From Lithodes maja (taxonomy: Eukaryota > Arthropoda > Malacostraca > Decapoda > Lithodidae): a stretch of 64,000 bases of DNA. Of the stretch, positions 45,396 to 57,500 are shown one piece after another (the stretch's first letter is position 1; each line of letters starts with the position of its first letter). The translations under genes and the position numbers were made by a program. The stretch is taken from positions 31,126 through 95,125 of the forward strand of contig JBAKBP010007966.1 in NCBI GenBank assembly GCA_037953745.1, in the 5' to 3' direction. The notes beneath the pieces are model-generated. The model was not told where the DNA came from. It worked only from the letters and a program-made list of their open reading frames with translations, and did not search any database.

Positions 45396-45839
45396 GTATA
45401 GGTATATAAAATAATTGGGTATATTGATAGTGATTTACCTTTCTATCCTTACACTATTATAGATGCAGTAAATACTACCAATATACTGTACCTTTAAAAG
45501 GTTATTTTATAATGGACACTTGAATTACTCTTACCATACCTTTCCTAAACCTATAATATGTGACTGTGTAGACAGCAGTTGTATTATAAATGACAATGAT
45601 TGGTTGGCTGTGGCGTGGCCTTTGAAGCTCAATAATGTAGTAGGCCTATTTTTATAATGTCCAAAAGATGAGAATAAAAAAATCCAATCAGCAGTAGGCC
45701 TACATGTGAATAAAGGTTAAAAGAATTTGCCAAGCTATTTTGAATTTGTATATGCATTTTGTCAGTCCGAACTGACGTTTTCGCAACTAATTCCGACAAT
45801 CCAAAGAGTTGATAGGCGTTTCTCATGCGATTCTACTTA

Positions 45840-46150
45840 TTTGAATCTATGAATGTACTGTTCGACTCTCTCTTGTTTCTCGGCTAGAACTCGCCCATTA
45901 TTATCTTTCACACCCTTACTGTTTCCCTTGCTACATTCCTTAACTTTCTTGACTTCTTTCTAGAACAGTTTCTTACACTCCCTCCATTTTACACTCAGAT
46001 TCCTTCCAAATTCCTCATCTACTCTTTTCTTACTTTACTTCACTACTCTCTTTCTCCAAGTACCTTGCTCGTTTCTGTCTCTCCAAATGTTCATTCCCTC
46101 TGCTACCCAACCACTCTCTATACGCTTTCTTCTACCTCCTCACATGCTGC
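45840..46150 (-). pseudogene. LINE fragment (region between endonuclease and RT)
   Basis: The minus-strand translation gives broken pieces such as VKDNNGRVLAEKQERVEQ and KSRKLRNVA, the kind of segment found just before RT in related LINEs (compare VKDENGELLVAPVEV at 48771). Several stops and frame changes. Confidence 0.55.
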
Positions 46151-46164
46151 ACAGGTCTCTTCCT

Positions 46165-46680
46165 TAAACCGGGAATGGCGAGAAGACTCTCAAGAGGTTT
46201 TTGGTGATGAAAGGCGACAAACCTCTTAAGATCCAAGGCCTAAAAAAAAAAACTTAAAAGGCCCTAGTAGCACTTGAAACAAAGGAATATGTGATAAAGC
46301 GAGATAATTCCCCTCCATACCTTCTATCACTCCTCCACATGTGTCAAAACCCCCTCCTTCAATTATCACCTATTTTTCCTCTTATTCCTTTGTTTATCGG
46401 TTTATTTACCGGGCCAATATCGCTAACTCGATTCCAAGGTCCAGTCCTGCGCCTATCAAGTGTGTGGTGAGAGAGAGAGAGTGAGAGACTCTGAGAGAGG
46501 CTTCAGTCTGCCTCTAGGCTTCGGAGAGAGAGGGTATACGTCGCGTTCGCCTCACATTTCATGACTGGACGGTCGGCAATAATTCGCGATTTTCATCCCC
46601 CAAATACTATTCCCACTTGTTTTATTGCTGTTACATGTTAATATCTTCATATTAAAAAAAATAGGCGCATATGAATAAGT
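46165..46680. mobile_element. Degraded piggyBac-end repeat, copy 2
   Basis: TTAAACCGGGAATGGCGAGA then AAGACTCTCAAGAGG resembles 31445 and 59439. Interior TTATCACCTATTTTTCC and ATAGGCGCATATGAATAA are shared with 31445-32075. It is cut at the right by the LINE's TCTATCTA tail. Confidence 0.55.
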
Positions 46681-49600
46681 CTATCTATCTATCTATCTAT
46701 CTATATGCTCAGGCCCAATCCCCATTTTGGGGGTAGCCGACTCAAGACAGAGCAAGAACAGGGAAAACACAAAAACAACCTAAAACAACAAATAAACACA
46801 GATAAAAAACACAAACTCACACACATCCAGGTCACCCAGGAGAAGACCCAGAGACCAGGGTCACCAAGGTCGCTCCAGCACTCCCCCGGCCCCCGACCAC
46901 CCGGAGAGGTTCCGATCTCGGCAGGCAGACATGCAGCGGAGCCAAAGCCACAAGCCCTCCCACCACACTTCCAGGCACACCCTTCATATTAATCGTCTTC
47001 CCGGGCCAGGCGCCTGATGGACTATTATCTAGTCCAACTTGCGCCCGACCCCTTACTCCAAATGACCACGTGTTCACTCAACTATTCACAAGCATTCTCC
47101 ATTCACTCCTGTCCACCACCACTTCCCCTGCCTGATCTATAGTCATTCCTGTATCATCCAAAGCCTTTCTTACACAGTCTCTCCATCTCAATGGGGGTCT
47201 TCCTGCCCTTCTATCTCCCCTTGTACCTGACTCACATATTCTCTTTGTAAGCCTTTCATCTCCCATTCGTTCAACATGACCATACCAGCTCAGCATCCTT
47301 CTGTCTACTCTGGCTGACAAATGTTCCTGCTGCCCCACTCTCCTACGTATCTCTTCATACCTCAATCTGTCTCTACGAGTAACTCCACAGATACTCCTCA
47401 AGCAGCTCATCTCCATCACATCCAGCCCTCTTTTCTCCTTTTTCTTCAGAGCCCATGTCTCAGCCCCATACATCACTGTTGGCACAACAATTCCTTGATA
47501 CAGTGCACTTTTTACTTTCACTCCGAGATTTCTCGTCTTCCACATACTTCCCATTGCTCCGAAAACCTTCCTTCCTTCACACACTCTCTGTTTTACCTCC
47601 ACTTCCATACCTCCACTCCTGCTTATCGTTCCTCCTAGATATTTAAAGCACTCTACTTGTTCCAATATTTCCCCATCCAGCCTCACATCTAGATTCACCC
47701 TACGCTCTCCCCTATTACACACCATTACTTTACTTTTATTGACGTTCACCTTCAGTTTCCTCCTTCCACAAACCTCACCAAACTCTTTGACTACCCGCTG
47801 CAGTTTCTCATCAGAATCCGCCACCAATGCTGTCATCAGCGAACAGCAACTGATTCAACTCCCAATCTCTACCATTCTTTCCTACTAAACCCAATCCTCT
47901 TCCCATAGTTCTCCTTTTCACCTCCCTCACCACACCATCCATAAACATATTAAACAGCCATGGTGACATTACACAACCCTGTCGCAAACCTACCTTTACC
48001 TCAAACCATTCACTCAACTCACCATTTCCTACTCTCACACATGCTCAGCTCCCTTCATAAAAACTCTTAACTGCTTCTAACAAATTTCCTCCTATTTCAT
48101 AAATCCTTAACACCTTCCACATTGCTTCACGGTCCACACGATCATACGCTTTTTCCAAGTCCATAAAAGCCCAAAATATCTCCTTATGCTTCTCTAAATA
48201 CTTCTTGCATAACTGTCTTACTGCAAACATCTGATCCATGCACCCTCTTCCCCTTCTAAAACCGCACTGTTCTTCTCCTATTGCAACTTCCGTACACTTT
48301 ATTATCCTCTATCAACACCCTGCCATACAGCTTTCCAACCACTGACAATAAACTAATACCTCTATAACTTGAACACTCCTGCCGATCTCCCTTCCCCTTG
48401 TACAACGGCACAATACATGCACTCTTCCAGTCTATTGGTACCATTGACACAGCAAAGCACACATTGAAAAGTCTCACCAACCAATCTATTATCACATCTC
48501 CACCCTTCTTTATACACTCCACAGCAATACCATCCAAACCTTCTGCTTTTCCCACTCTCATTTGTTTCACTGCTTCTTTCACCTCATTTTCCTCAATCCT
48601 TTCATTCATTCCCTGCCACCTGGGTGGCCTGGGTAACCTATCTCCATCCACCTCTGCTTCAATCACTGCTTCTCTTCCATCTCTTGTATTTAACAAAGAT
48701 TCAAAATACTCGGCATATCTTTTCCTCACTTCAACTGGTGCCACTAGTAATTCTCCATTTTCATCTTTCACTGACTCTTCCCTCTTTTGTCCTCCTTTCC
48801 TTACTTTATTTACCTCCAGAACATCTTCTTTCGTTCTTCAAAATTCTCACTCAGCCTTTGACCCCACCTTTCGTTTGCATATTTTTTCGCTTCTCTAATT
48901 TTCCGTTTTGCCTCTCTCCTTTTCTCCTTGTACCTCTCCCATACCTCAACACTACCATCCTGTAAAACCCTCTCAAAACACTGTCTCTTCTCCTCAACTG
49001 CCTTTCTCACCGTATCATTCCACCACTCGTTTCCCTTCCTGATACCTCTGCCTCCTACTTTCCTTTTGCCGCATACTACCTCTGCACTTGCTCTCACTCC
49101 TTCCTTAAACTGTTGCCATTCAACCTCTACTTCTCTCACTTCCATCCACTTTTCATTTAGTCTTTCCTTGTACTCCCTCTCTTTTTCACTCTTCTCTAAC
49201 TCACTAACTTTTATTACCTCTCTTACTTCACGCTTGTCTCTTATTCTCCTGTAACTCTTAACTCTTAGCTTTCCCTCCACCAGGTAATGATCGGACATAC
49301 CCTCCGCCTCACCTCTCATCATATTCACATCCAGCAGTCTACACAATCTTTCCCTTGTCACCAGCACATAATCCATCAATGCCCTCTCTACAATCTCTCC
49401 CCTCACAAGTCTATGCCAGGTGTACTTGTGTATACGCCTTTTTTTGAAGAACGTATTACCTACACTCAATCTACACTCTTCACATTCATTTTTCAGTCTT
49501 TCTCCACTCTCGTTTACACCATCCACACCAAAACTACCGATGACTCCCTCAACAGGCTCATTTCCTACCCTAGCATTTAGGTCCCCTAAAACTATAACAT

Positions 49601-50060
49601 TTTCATTTTCATCAAACCCTTGTAGACAATCTCTCAAATCCTCCCAGAAACCCTCTACCTCGTCTAACTCTCTTTCATTTCCTGGTCCATACGCACTTAC
49701 AAAAACCCACCTTTCACCCTTAAACCGCATTCTCACCCACATTAGCCTTGATGACACCTCTTTCCACTCTTTTATAAACTCTCTCAACTCCTCCTTCAGA
49801 ATAATAGCCACTCCTTCTTTCCCCCTGACTCCCTCGTCTACTCCAGACTTTCTACCTATCACGTTTCCAAAATTCACTTCTCCCTCTCCTTTCATCTTTG
49901 TTTCATTCAGTGCAAGGACATCATACATCCTTCTTTCAAATAACCTTCCAATATCCTCTCGCTTCTCATTCGTACTACATCCACGCACATTCAAAGCTCC
50001 TATTCTTAGGGTCCGGGACCACGAACGCATTCCCTCGCCCCTAAGTAACAACGATATTTA
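46680..50060 (-). mobile_element. Near-complete LINE (RTE-like)
   Basis: On the minus strand it runs from about 50060 to a (TAGA)n tail at 46680-46705. It carries endonuclease and RT (see next entry) and a 3' UTR with CCCAAAATGGGG. A truncated copy lies at 27405-28093. It starts close to the endonuclease Met, so a 5' UTR or ORF1 is not seen. Confidence 0.85.
47078..50051 (-). pseudogene. LINE ORF: endonuclease + reverse transcriptase, several frameshifts
   Basis: 50051-48810 is an apurinic-type endonuclease: LNETKMKGEG (Glu), VSAYGPGNE, VLGDLNARVG (Asp, Asn), ALMDYVLV and MSDHYLVEG (Asp, His), then a basic linker with NEWWNDTVRKAVEEKRQ. A frameshift near 48812 precedes RT: GKAEGLDGIAVECIK, IDWKSACIVPLYKGK (48771-48256), FWAFMDLEKAYDRVD (48239-48045), LRQGCVMSPWLFNMFMDG and the catalytic LLFADDS (48038-47811). 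A further frameshift at about 47830 leads to the thumb and C-terminus ending WYGHVERMGDERLTK and MLVNS (47836-47078). Four or so breaks make it inactive. Confidence 0.9.
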
Positions 50061-51380
50061 TCGTAAAATGACTATTTTAGGCGGGAATGAAGCCTAATAT
50101 CGTCGCCTAGCTGTAGGGTGTTCACTACATATAACTCACGCTTTAAAAGTTAAGGGGACCGCCCCGGTATTTACTAGGGGGGTGACACTGAACTTCGTCT
50201 GATTTCAATGAGATTTCGCACACTTATAGAGGATGATGTAAGGAGGAAGATATTTATTTTTTATTTTTCTCTCTAGGTCAATTAGTTCGAAAATATAATA
50301 ATAATTCTGACGTCAATAGGCTTGAAACCCAAGCACTGTATAATCTTTTCAGAGTGATCGGACAACTCAAGACAGGTGGTTTTACAACTCTCTCGGCTGA
50401 TTTTTTTGTTATCTAATTGCGGAATTAGGTGACTCGGAAATTAGGTAATTATGTTTTACTCGGTGGTTAGCTACCTATGCCAAGGGGCTGTGTCTCAATA
50501 AGTCGGAAATGCAAAAAAAAAAGAGCGCAAAAGATTTATAGAGCATTTTATGCGCTTTCCAACCTTTCCAACGGTATATAAGTACCGGTACCATCCATAT
50601 ACGATTAGTAGTTACTGACAATATAATCGATCATAGGTCGCAAACGTACATTTCGAGAAAAAGGCTTATAAAGTTAAGTGATGTCTTCACTCCAGCCTAA
50701 GTACATATAACGTACAGTAGTATACATGTTCTCGATTTCGGTTTTAGTCATTTATATATATATATATATATATATAATTATATATATATATATATATTTG
50801 TTTTTCTTTAATACATACGAGGTTGAAAGAAATGGCAATTTCTGCGTTGGAAATTTGATTATTCAAGGTTTCCAGGTCTCTGATGAGTTTTCGCTGGGTG
50901 GCAGGAAGTAGATGAATGAGGTTAGCAAAATTCATGGTGGTACAGGGTTACATTAATGTAAATGATGATACAGGATATACGACGCGTTTCACTGGACAAC
51001 CAGCATTATAACTTGTCACCTAACTTCCTAAGTAAGATTATGAGGGAACATGGTGTGTGAGTGTGTGCAGTTACCATTGAATCTGCGTAATAAACAAATA
51101 TGTTGGAAAATAATAAAATAACTATCTGAAGCAAAGGGTGGAGCAAGCTACCATATAAATTTGAACTGGGTCTAGGATAGAATTAACACAAAATGTGTAT
51201 AGTACGAATCAATAGCCTACAGTTTGCCATAGTAGTTCTACAATACATCGTCCCGGATATATGGTTGCAATTGAACTAAGTAAGTTTTGCTCGCAATATA
51301 GATAGCTAGAGTACCTTTTGTGTAATAAATAATGCAGTTATGTTTGCATAGGGTGTCGTTGCCCATTGCCATATCATATC
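50061..51380. other. No gene seen; TA microsatellite
   Basis: TA repeats at 50753-50798. Otherwise AT-rich unique-looking sequence without a supported frame. Confidence 0.5.
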
Positions 51381-52240
51381 CTACATGCCTGGACAACTTG
51401 GACCACCATCAAATTGGGTTACTTGAATTTTTATATATTTTCCTTTTTCAAATTTGAAGCCGACTTTACTAGGGACCTTTATCTTGGCATCTGCTAATGT
51501 TTTACAACAAATAGGTAACATATAGAGTGCTGGACTCGCTCCTGAGTCGACAAGAACATTAAAGGACTGCTTTACTAAGCGGTGCTTCTCAGGTCCAATG
51601 AGTCTAGCTTTTAGTGTCATTGGAGTGTTGTAATGGTTACCGGTACTCGAGTGGCGCAACGGCTTATCTAATTTCTTCAAAGATTTGAAATATAACTTCG
51701 GAGTAGTCGAAGAGAATTGTTGCACAATATTTAATCGAGCGAAAGTCCTTCGTCCAATGATGTAGAGTTGTGAAACTTTTGTATTCAAAACAACATATGT
51801 CTATGTAGCATTTTTGTCCATTTTCGAAAGAAACATTTACATTATGAAAATGTAATATGTTACAGGGTATAACTGCTTTCCAGCAAGCAATTGTAGTTTC
51901 TGCTCTTTCGAAAGCATATTTGATTTTAAGATCTATTTTCCGTGCAGTTTTAAGTGAAAGAATATTCAGTGTCGTACCTGTATCAGTGTAAAAATAAACG
52001 CAAACCTTATTTATGATAACAGGCAATACATTAGTGGATAGGCCTCGACATCGATGATGTCGGGGGCAACACCCTTTACTTTTCAATATATTTAAAGTCG
52101 ATAGTTTGGACAATTTCAGTAGTGGATCCTTTACTCTCTTAGGTTTTGGCTTAAGGCTGAAAAACATTGGTGTATTATGTTTTTCGCCCATAACGCCAAT
52201 ATTTACATGACTGTTGCCTCGCTTTCTCTCCAATGCTGCA
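51381..52240 (-). pseudogene. Two retropepsin-like motifs in overlapping frames
   Basis: The first frame (52240-51664) encodes a basic segment, CCPRHHRCRG, and VCVYFYTDTGTTLNILS (an aspartic-protease-like DTG) followed by a beta-rich stretch. The second frame (51788-51381) begins where the first loses similarity: YIIGRRTFARLNIVQQF resembles the closing IIG(R/N) part of a retropepsin, and then a second active-site-like FNVLVDSGASPALYML. A frameshift near 51760 would join them. It may be the protease region of an unassigned retroelement. No zinc knuckle, RT or LTR is visible beside it. Confidence 0.45.
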
Positions 52241-52530
52241 ATAGCTTAATGTTTTTCTCCCTTATTATATTGTTTCCTTTCTAGTATTTTTCTATCAATT
52301 ATTTTGGCTCTTTCTTCTGCCCGAATTTTTGCCCTCGAATCCCGTCGTAGTATCTATTGTCCTATCCATTTTTTAGTTATTTCGTTATAATATCTTGCTT
52401 TACCAATATTCCCGATTACACTGTCAATAACTGAAATTATTTTCATAATAAATATACTTAAAATGCAAAAAAATGTATCGAGAAAACTTATTTTCTAAAG
52501 ACGTAGCCTAGTATCTTCTCTCTTTATGCA

Positions 52531-52928
52531 TCCGCAAAGAATGCTAGACTACTCGGCCCACGGGACAGCTCGGCCAGGACAGCTCGGCCCCGTACTGTTA
52601 ATTACGAGACAACTCGTAATTAACCTAACCTAACCTAACCTACACATTATGAATTGAGAGAACTAGCCTATGACATAATTATACAATAAACGAACATTTC
52701 GCCCACATTACACACACGCCATAAACCCTCCACAGTCTCCACTTAGCTCTCCCCATCCTATATCCTGACTGGTCTCGTCAAATTGCCCCATAGCAAAACA
52801 TGGGACCGAGCTGTCTCAAATAATGGGCCGAGTTGTCTCGCCGTCGTGGCCGAGTTGTCCAAAAGTGGGCCGAGCTGTCCGAGCCGAGTTGTCCCATGGG
52901 CCGAATCGTCCAGTCACCGTCCGCAAAG
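52531..52928. mobile_element. Mutator-like MITE with 9-bp target duplication
   Basis: TCCGCAAAG at 52531-52539 and 52920-52928 flank a 380-bp unit. Its ends are long imperfect inverted repeats built from GGCCCACGGGACAGCTCGGC-like sequence, with repeated GGCCGAGTTGTCC motifs inside. The centre has a palindrome (GTTAATTACGA...TCGTAATTAAC, 52598-52625) and AACCT repeats (52621-52643). A 9-bp duplication with long termini fits the Mutator superfamily. No transposase. Confidence 0.8.
52621..52643 (-). repeat. Short TTAGG-type telomeric-like stretch
   Basis: About four AACCT units (TTAGG on the minus strand, the arthropod telomere motif). A second interrupted stretch lies at 53210-53240. Too short to mean a telomere; they sit inside the two inverted-repeat elements. 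Confidence 0.7.
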
Positions 52929-53023
52929 GATCAATGACAAAAACGAAAAAAGAAAAAGAAAAAACAAAAAGTGACAATATATTTTGGAAAACATGTAAAT
53001 TTATAGAAAATAAGGGTAAATTT

Positions 53024-53471
53024 CTATAATTGCACCTATACGAGCTAAACAAATATTATTGTATTTAACAGGAAGGTACAACGAGGTAAGTGATGTGGTA
53101 TAGGTGGCAATATGCGGAAATGGATTATAAGGGCATTCCGCCCCCCTCTGACAAAAGTCTATCAATCTAGATGTGACTCAGATTTACAATGTTTCAGAGA
53201 CATTAGCCTAACCTAACAACCTTACCTAACCTAACCTAGTATTATGGGTGGGGGCTGCCGCCCCCACACCCCCGCTGGTTGGGTAAAACGGTAGAAATCC
53301 AGTTGGGGTGGAGTGAATAACCGTAGATTTTCGTAAGGGGGTAAGAGGGGGGCAGAATGCCCTTATAATCCATTTCCGCATATTGCCACCTATACCACAT
53401 CAGTTACCTCGCCGTACCTTCCTGTTAAATACAATAATAATTTGTTTAGCTCGTATAGGTGCAATTATAGA
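53024..53471. mobile_element. Fold-back element with ~126-bp arms
   Basis: 53024-53149 and 53345-53471 are inverted copies with few mismatches (for example TGGTATAGGTGGCAATATGC and its complement). The ~195-bp spacer holds AACCT-like repeats and a GGGGGCTGCCGCCCCC hairpin. No coding frame. Confidence 0.88.
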
Positions 53472-53890
53472 ATAATACCAAAATAAGGACCCCAGTAAGA
53501 AGATGAAGAAATAATACATCTACAGTGAAGAAAGAAAACTGGGAAGGTGTAAGAAGACCAACGAGGGGCCGATACTTAAGGCTATCCCTCAACATCATCA
53601 TCACAAAATCAGTTTGTTTGAGGATATGCCAACATTTTATTTTTTTACTCACGCTGATATTAGTGGTGAGGGAAGAAATTGACTTCTAAAAATAATATCA
53701 AGTTTACAATATCACTAAAATAGTAGTGTGTGTGTATGTTTGATAATTTGTAATGTCGATAAGATGGGGTTTGAACTTGCGCCTGAGGTATGTTAATGTT
53801 AGTCCTATAAAAGATTTCATTTTCTATGATACCCAACCATAGAGTACGATAAAGAATAAGAATGAGGAGAATGAGCAGCTAAAGATAGAC

Positions 53891-54577
53891 ATGAAATGTG
53901 TGATAGAGTATAATAAGAAACTGAGCAGGAATATGAAGGAAATGGAGGTAGAATGGAAACAGAAAAAAGAGGAGATGGTGGAGGACACAGTGGAGAAGGT
54001 GATGTTAAGGATCAGGGAAAGAGAGGACGCCGAGAGACGAAAAAATAATATGGTAGTATTTAATGTCAAGGAATCAGTAAAGGAAACGGGCAAGGAGCGT
54101 GAAACAGAGGATGCAGAGAAATGTCATGAATTGTTTATACAGCACCTAGGAGTAGAAGATGAATATAAAGTTACAAAGGTGATTAGGCTGGGTAAGAAGA
54201 TAGAAGGGAAGGTTAGGCCAGTTCTAGTAAGATTTGAGGAGGAAAAAATGAAGTGGGCCATGATAACAAAGGCTAAAAAATTAAAAGATGTAACAGATCC
54301 AGAAGTACGAAAAATAGGGCTAGCCTTAGACATGACCCGAGAGGAGAGGGAAAATAATAAGAAATTGGTGCAAGAGATGAGAGCTAGACGACAAGAAGGA
54401 GGTAGATGGATGATTAAGAAAGGAAAGGTGGTACAAATAGGAGAAGGTGAAAGACATAGGCAGAGATATGAGCGGGAAGGGACAGGAGAAGGAAATGTAT
54501 CAGATATAGAACCAGTGACACAACTTGAATCTGACAGAGATGGAGAAAATAGCGTAGAGGAAGAAACAACAGATTGA
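53891..54577 (+). CDS. LINE ORF1p-like protein
   Basis: 228 codons from ATG 53891, although the frame is open further upstream, so the true N-terminus may be missing. A highly charged coiled-coil-like N-terminal part (MEVEWKQKKEEMVEDTVEKV) is followed by an RRM-like segment (NNMVVFNVKESV, VTKVIRLGKKIEG, RPVLVRFEEEKMK) and a basic/acidic tail. This order (coil, RRM, C-terminal) is that of LINE ORF1 RNA-binding chaperones. The stop (TGA 54575-54577) lies 6 bp before the ORF2 ATG at 54584. Confidence 0.8.
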   Translation: MKCVIEYNKKLSRNMKEMEVEWKQKKEEMVEDTVEKVMLRIREREDAERRKNNMVVFNVKESVKETGKERETEDAEKCHELFIQHLGVEDEYKVTKVIRLGKKIEGKVRPVLVRFEEEKMKWAMITKAKKLKDVTDPEVRKIGLALDMTREERENNKKLVQEMRARRQEGGRWMIKKGKVVQIGEGERHRQRYEREGTGEGNVSDIEPVTQLESDRDGENSVEEETTD

Positions 54578-54583
54578 GATGAG

Positions 54584-57500
54584 ATGACAAATAGTGAACA
54601 TTTGGTGTTTAAGCTTATTAATATACAAGGGCTGACTAAACTTAAATATGAAGAAATAAAGCAAATGCTAAATAAAAATAAAAAAAATTGTTTAACCGAA
54701 ACCCAGTTAAAGGTAAGAAACATATTTATTGATAAAAACATTAACGTATATGAAAATATGCGAGACATAAAAGACAAAAAAGGAGGAGGGTTAATGTTAC
54801 TATTGGAAGACAATGACAAAATAAATTTAAGTAAAATAGAATCTAAAAACACGGATTTTTTGTATGTAAAGGGTAATATATATGGAAAGGAAACTCATAT
54901 ATTTCTAGTTTATTTATCAGTAAAAGATGAGGGAAGAAACTCTGAAATTAGGAGAGAAATTGAGAATCATTTGGATAAGTTAGAAGAGGATAGAATTATT
55001 GTACTTGAGACTTAAACGCACATGTCGGGTTTAAGGGAAAGCAACAACTTAATAGAAATGGTCAAATTATACTTGAGTGGATGGAGAAATATAAATTAAT
55101 CATGTTAAATGATGACACAGGATGTGAAGGGGAAGTGACATGGAGGAGAAATGAACAATACAGTACAATAGATTATGTTTTCATTTCAAATAAAATTTAT
55201 GTTGACTTCCGAAAAATGAAAATAGATGAGAAACAGGAAATGTTTGATTTGACAGATCACAATATGATACAGGTAGATTTTGACTGCAAAGGGAGTACAG
55301 GTAAAGGCAAAGGTTTTAACAGGAAGAAGTGGGAAACAAGAGAATATTACAAAACAGATAAGGAGGCTTTGTCAAAATATATAACAGAACTGGAAAGACG
55401 ACTGTTAAAGAGTGAAAGCAATGATATACAAATATTCAACCAAACTATGAAGGAGGTAGCAGATGATAAACTTAAAACTACATACAGAAGAAGAATAGGG
55501 AAGGATAAAACTAAAAAAGAGGCACCATGGGTAAATGACAGTATAAGACAAGGAATTAAAAAGAGGAGACAGTATAACAGAAGAAGGAGGAACGCAAAAG
55601 ACAGAGACGAAGAAGAAAGATATAAAACTTTGTATATAAAACAAAAAGGTAAAGTACAAAAGGAAGTTAGGGAAGCTATCTATGCACATGAGAAAAAACT
55701 AACTAAAGAAATAAAAGATAGTGGGGATACAAGTAAACAGATGTGGACACATATAAATAAACTAAGAAATAAAAATGTAAGTCAGAAGAATGAATTACAA
55801 ATTTATAATGATCAAGGGAGGCAATTAACAGATGTAGAAACAGCTGAGGAGTTATAATAATAATAATAATAGTTCTTAAAGCTAGCGCATGCTAAGCTAG
55901 CTAAGGATAGCTCAATAAGGCCGATTAGGCGTATTTCCATTGGGGTCCTGTACTACTACCCCATCCCTTTGCTCATGAGGGATGGTAACGACTCAGTGCT
56001 TGTGAAAAATCTTTAATGCGCCGAGCGTGGGCGCGAACCCGGGCCTTCTGGGTGGAAGTCCGAGACGCTAGTCACTACACCAAGCGAGCCGCTAAAGAAT
56101 TTAAAGAAAGTTAAAGAATTTCTGGAGCAATATATATAAAATGCATGAGAATAAGATTGACGAAGTATGGAATCAAGATATTCAGAATCAATATAGAGAA
56201 GATAGGGAGAGAGAAATGCAAGACAGACAAGGGGGGGAAGTAAGAAAAATAAGAATAGGAGTACCAGAAGTTGAAGACCATAACTATAGTACCGGTATCC
56301 ATACAGTAACAGTAACAGAAGAGTTAACGGAGCACATGGATATGGCTTTTAAGATTGATAATTATATTAAATATATGGATAGACCCAAAATAACTATAGG
56401 AGAAGTTAAAAAGAGTTTGAAGAAGTTAAAAAATAGGAAAGCAGCTGGGTTGGATTCACTAAAACCTGAGTTTTATAAAGCTATTATTCAAAGTGATATA
56501 TGTTTAAAGAAACTGACAAGCTGCTTTAATAGAATCTTAGATACTAGCATAATACCAGAAGTTTGGAAAAAATCAAAGACCGTGATGATACCAAAAATAA
56601 GTAAACCAAAGGTGAATGAATTAAGACCATTGGCACTTACAGATGTATCATATAAATTATTTATGACAACTGCAATTAAAATTAAATAGAAGAACATGTA
56701 ACATAATTATAATAAAGAGGTTAGAGAGACTCAAAGTGGATTCACAAGTAAAGGCAGAATAGAAAATAACCTCTTTATCTTGAAGTACTGTATACAGAGA
56801 GCTTTTGAACTAAAGAAACCACTAATTGTCATCTCTATTGATTTTTCTAAAGCGTACGATTCAGTAAGAAGAGAGAAGATGATTGAAGTGTTAAAGGACT
56901 ATAATATAAATTCAGATATAATTAATGTAATAAGTAAAGTTTATATTGATGACAGCACAATTATAAATAAAGGTTATAAAAATGAAACACAGATTCAAGT
57001 CACTAGTGGCATTAGACAGGGCTGCACGGGATCGACCACACTTTTTAAACTTTTAACTTATGAAATTATAAAAAAACTTGGAAAAAGAAGGAGGATTCAC
57101 AGATGAGTTTTTTAAAATAAAGGCGCTATTCTATGCTGACGATGGTCTACTTATGGCACATACAATAAAAGAGGCTGAAAAAGCAATAGAAGATCTAATT
57201 AAAATAGGAAATTAATGTGGGCTAAACATAAATAAAAATAAAAGTCATATATTAATATTTAATATGAAGGAGAAACCAAACAATATCAAAGAAATAGAAG
57301 TAGTTAAGCAGATTAAGTATTTAGGAATAAAAGTAAATGATACTAGAAATTGTTTCAAAGACCAGAAATCTGAGGCAATAGGAAAAACGAATAGAATGGC
57401 TAATATGACCTATCCGGTAATAGCACAAAGCTGCAACAAAATTCTAATTGGTAAAACATACTGGAAGAGTGTGGTGCTCCCGTCGGTCCTGTATGGCTCA

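Larger units (their letters stand above)
44632..45465 (+). repeat. Diverged ~170-190-bp tandem repeats, probable parent of the minisatellite
   Basis: Three diverged units share the order TAGACAACGACC..., a CACATA/CCACTTGCC block, CTACACTGT...AAATCAAGG, and TTGATAGTGATTTACCTTTC. They start near 44632, 45020 and 45186. The first contains the MITE at 44744 and the third a LINE scrap at 45290-45395. The start of each unit resembles the 26-bp minisatellite unit. Confidence 0.7.

Noticed and set aside
52621..52643. Telomere or ancient chromosome fusion point
   Set aside because: Only about four TTAGG units, inside a small transposon with its own target duplication.
56015..56095. A tRNA gene on the minus strand
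   Set aside because: A and B boxes are present, but it carries a SINE body and (TTA)n tail and sits in a LINE, so it is a tRNA-derived SINE.
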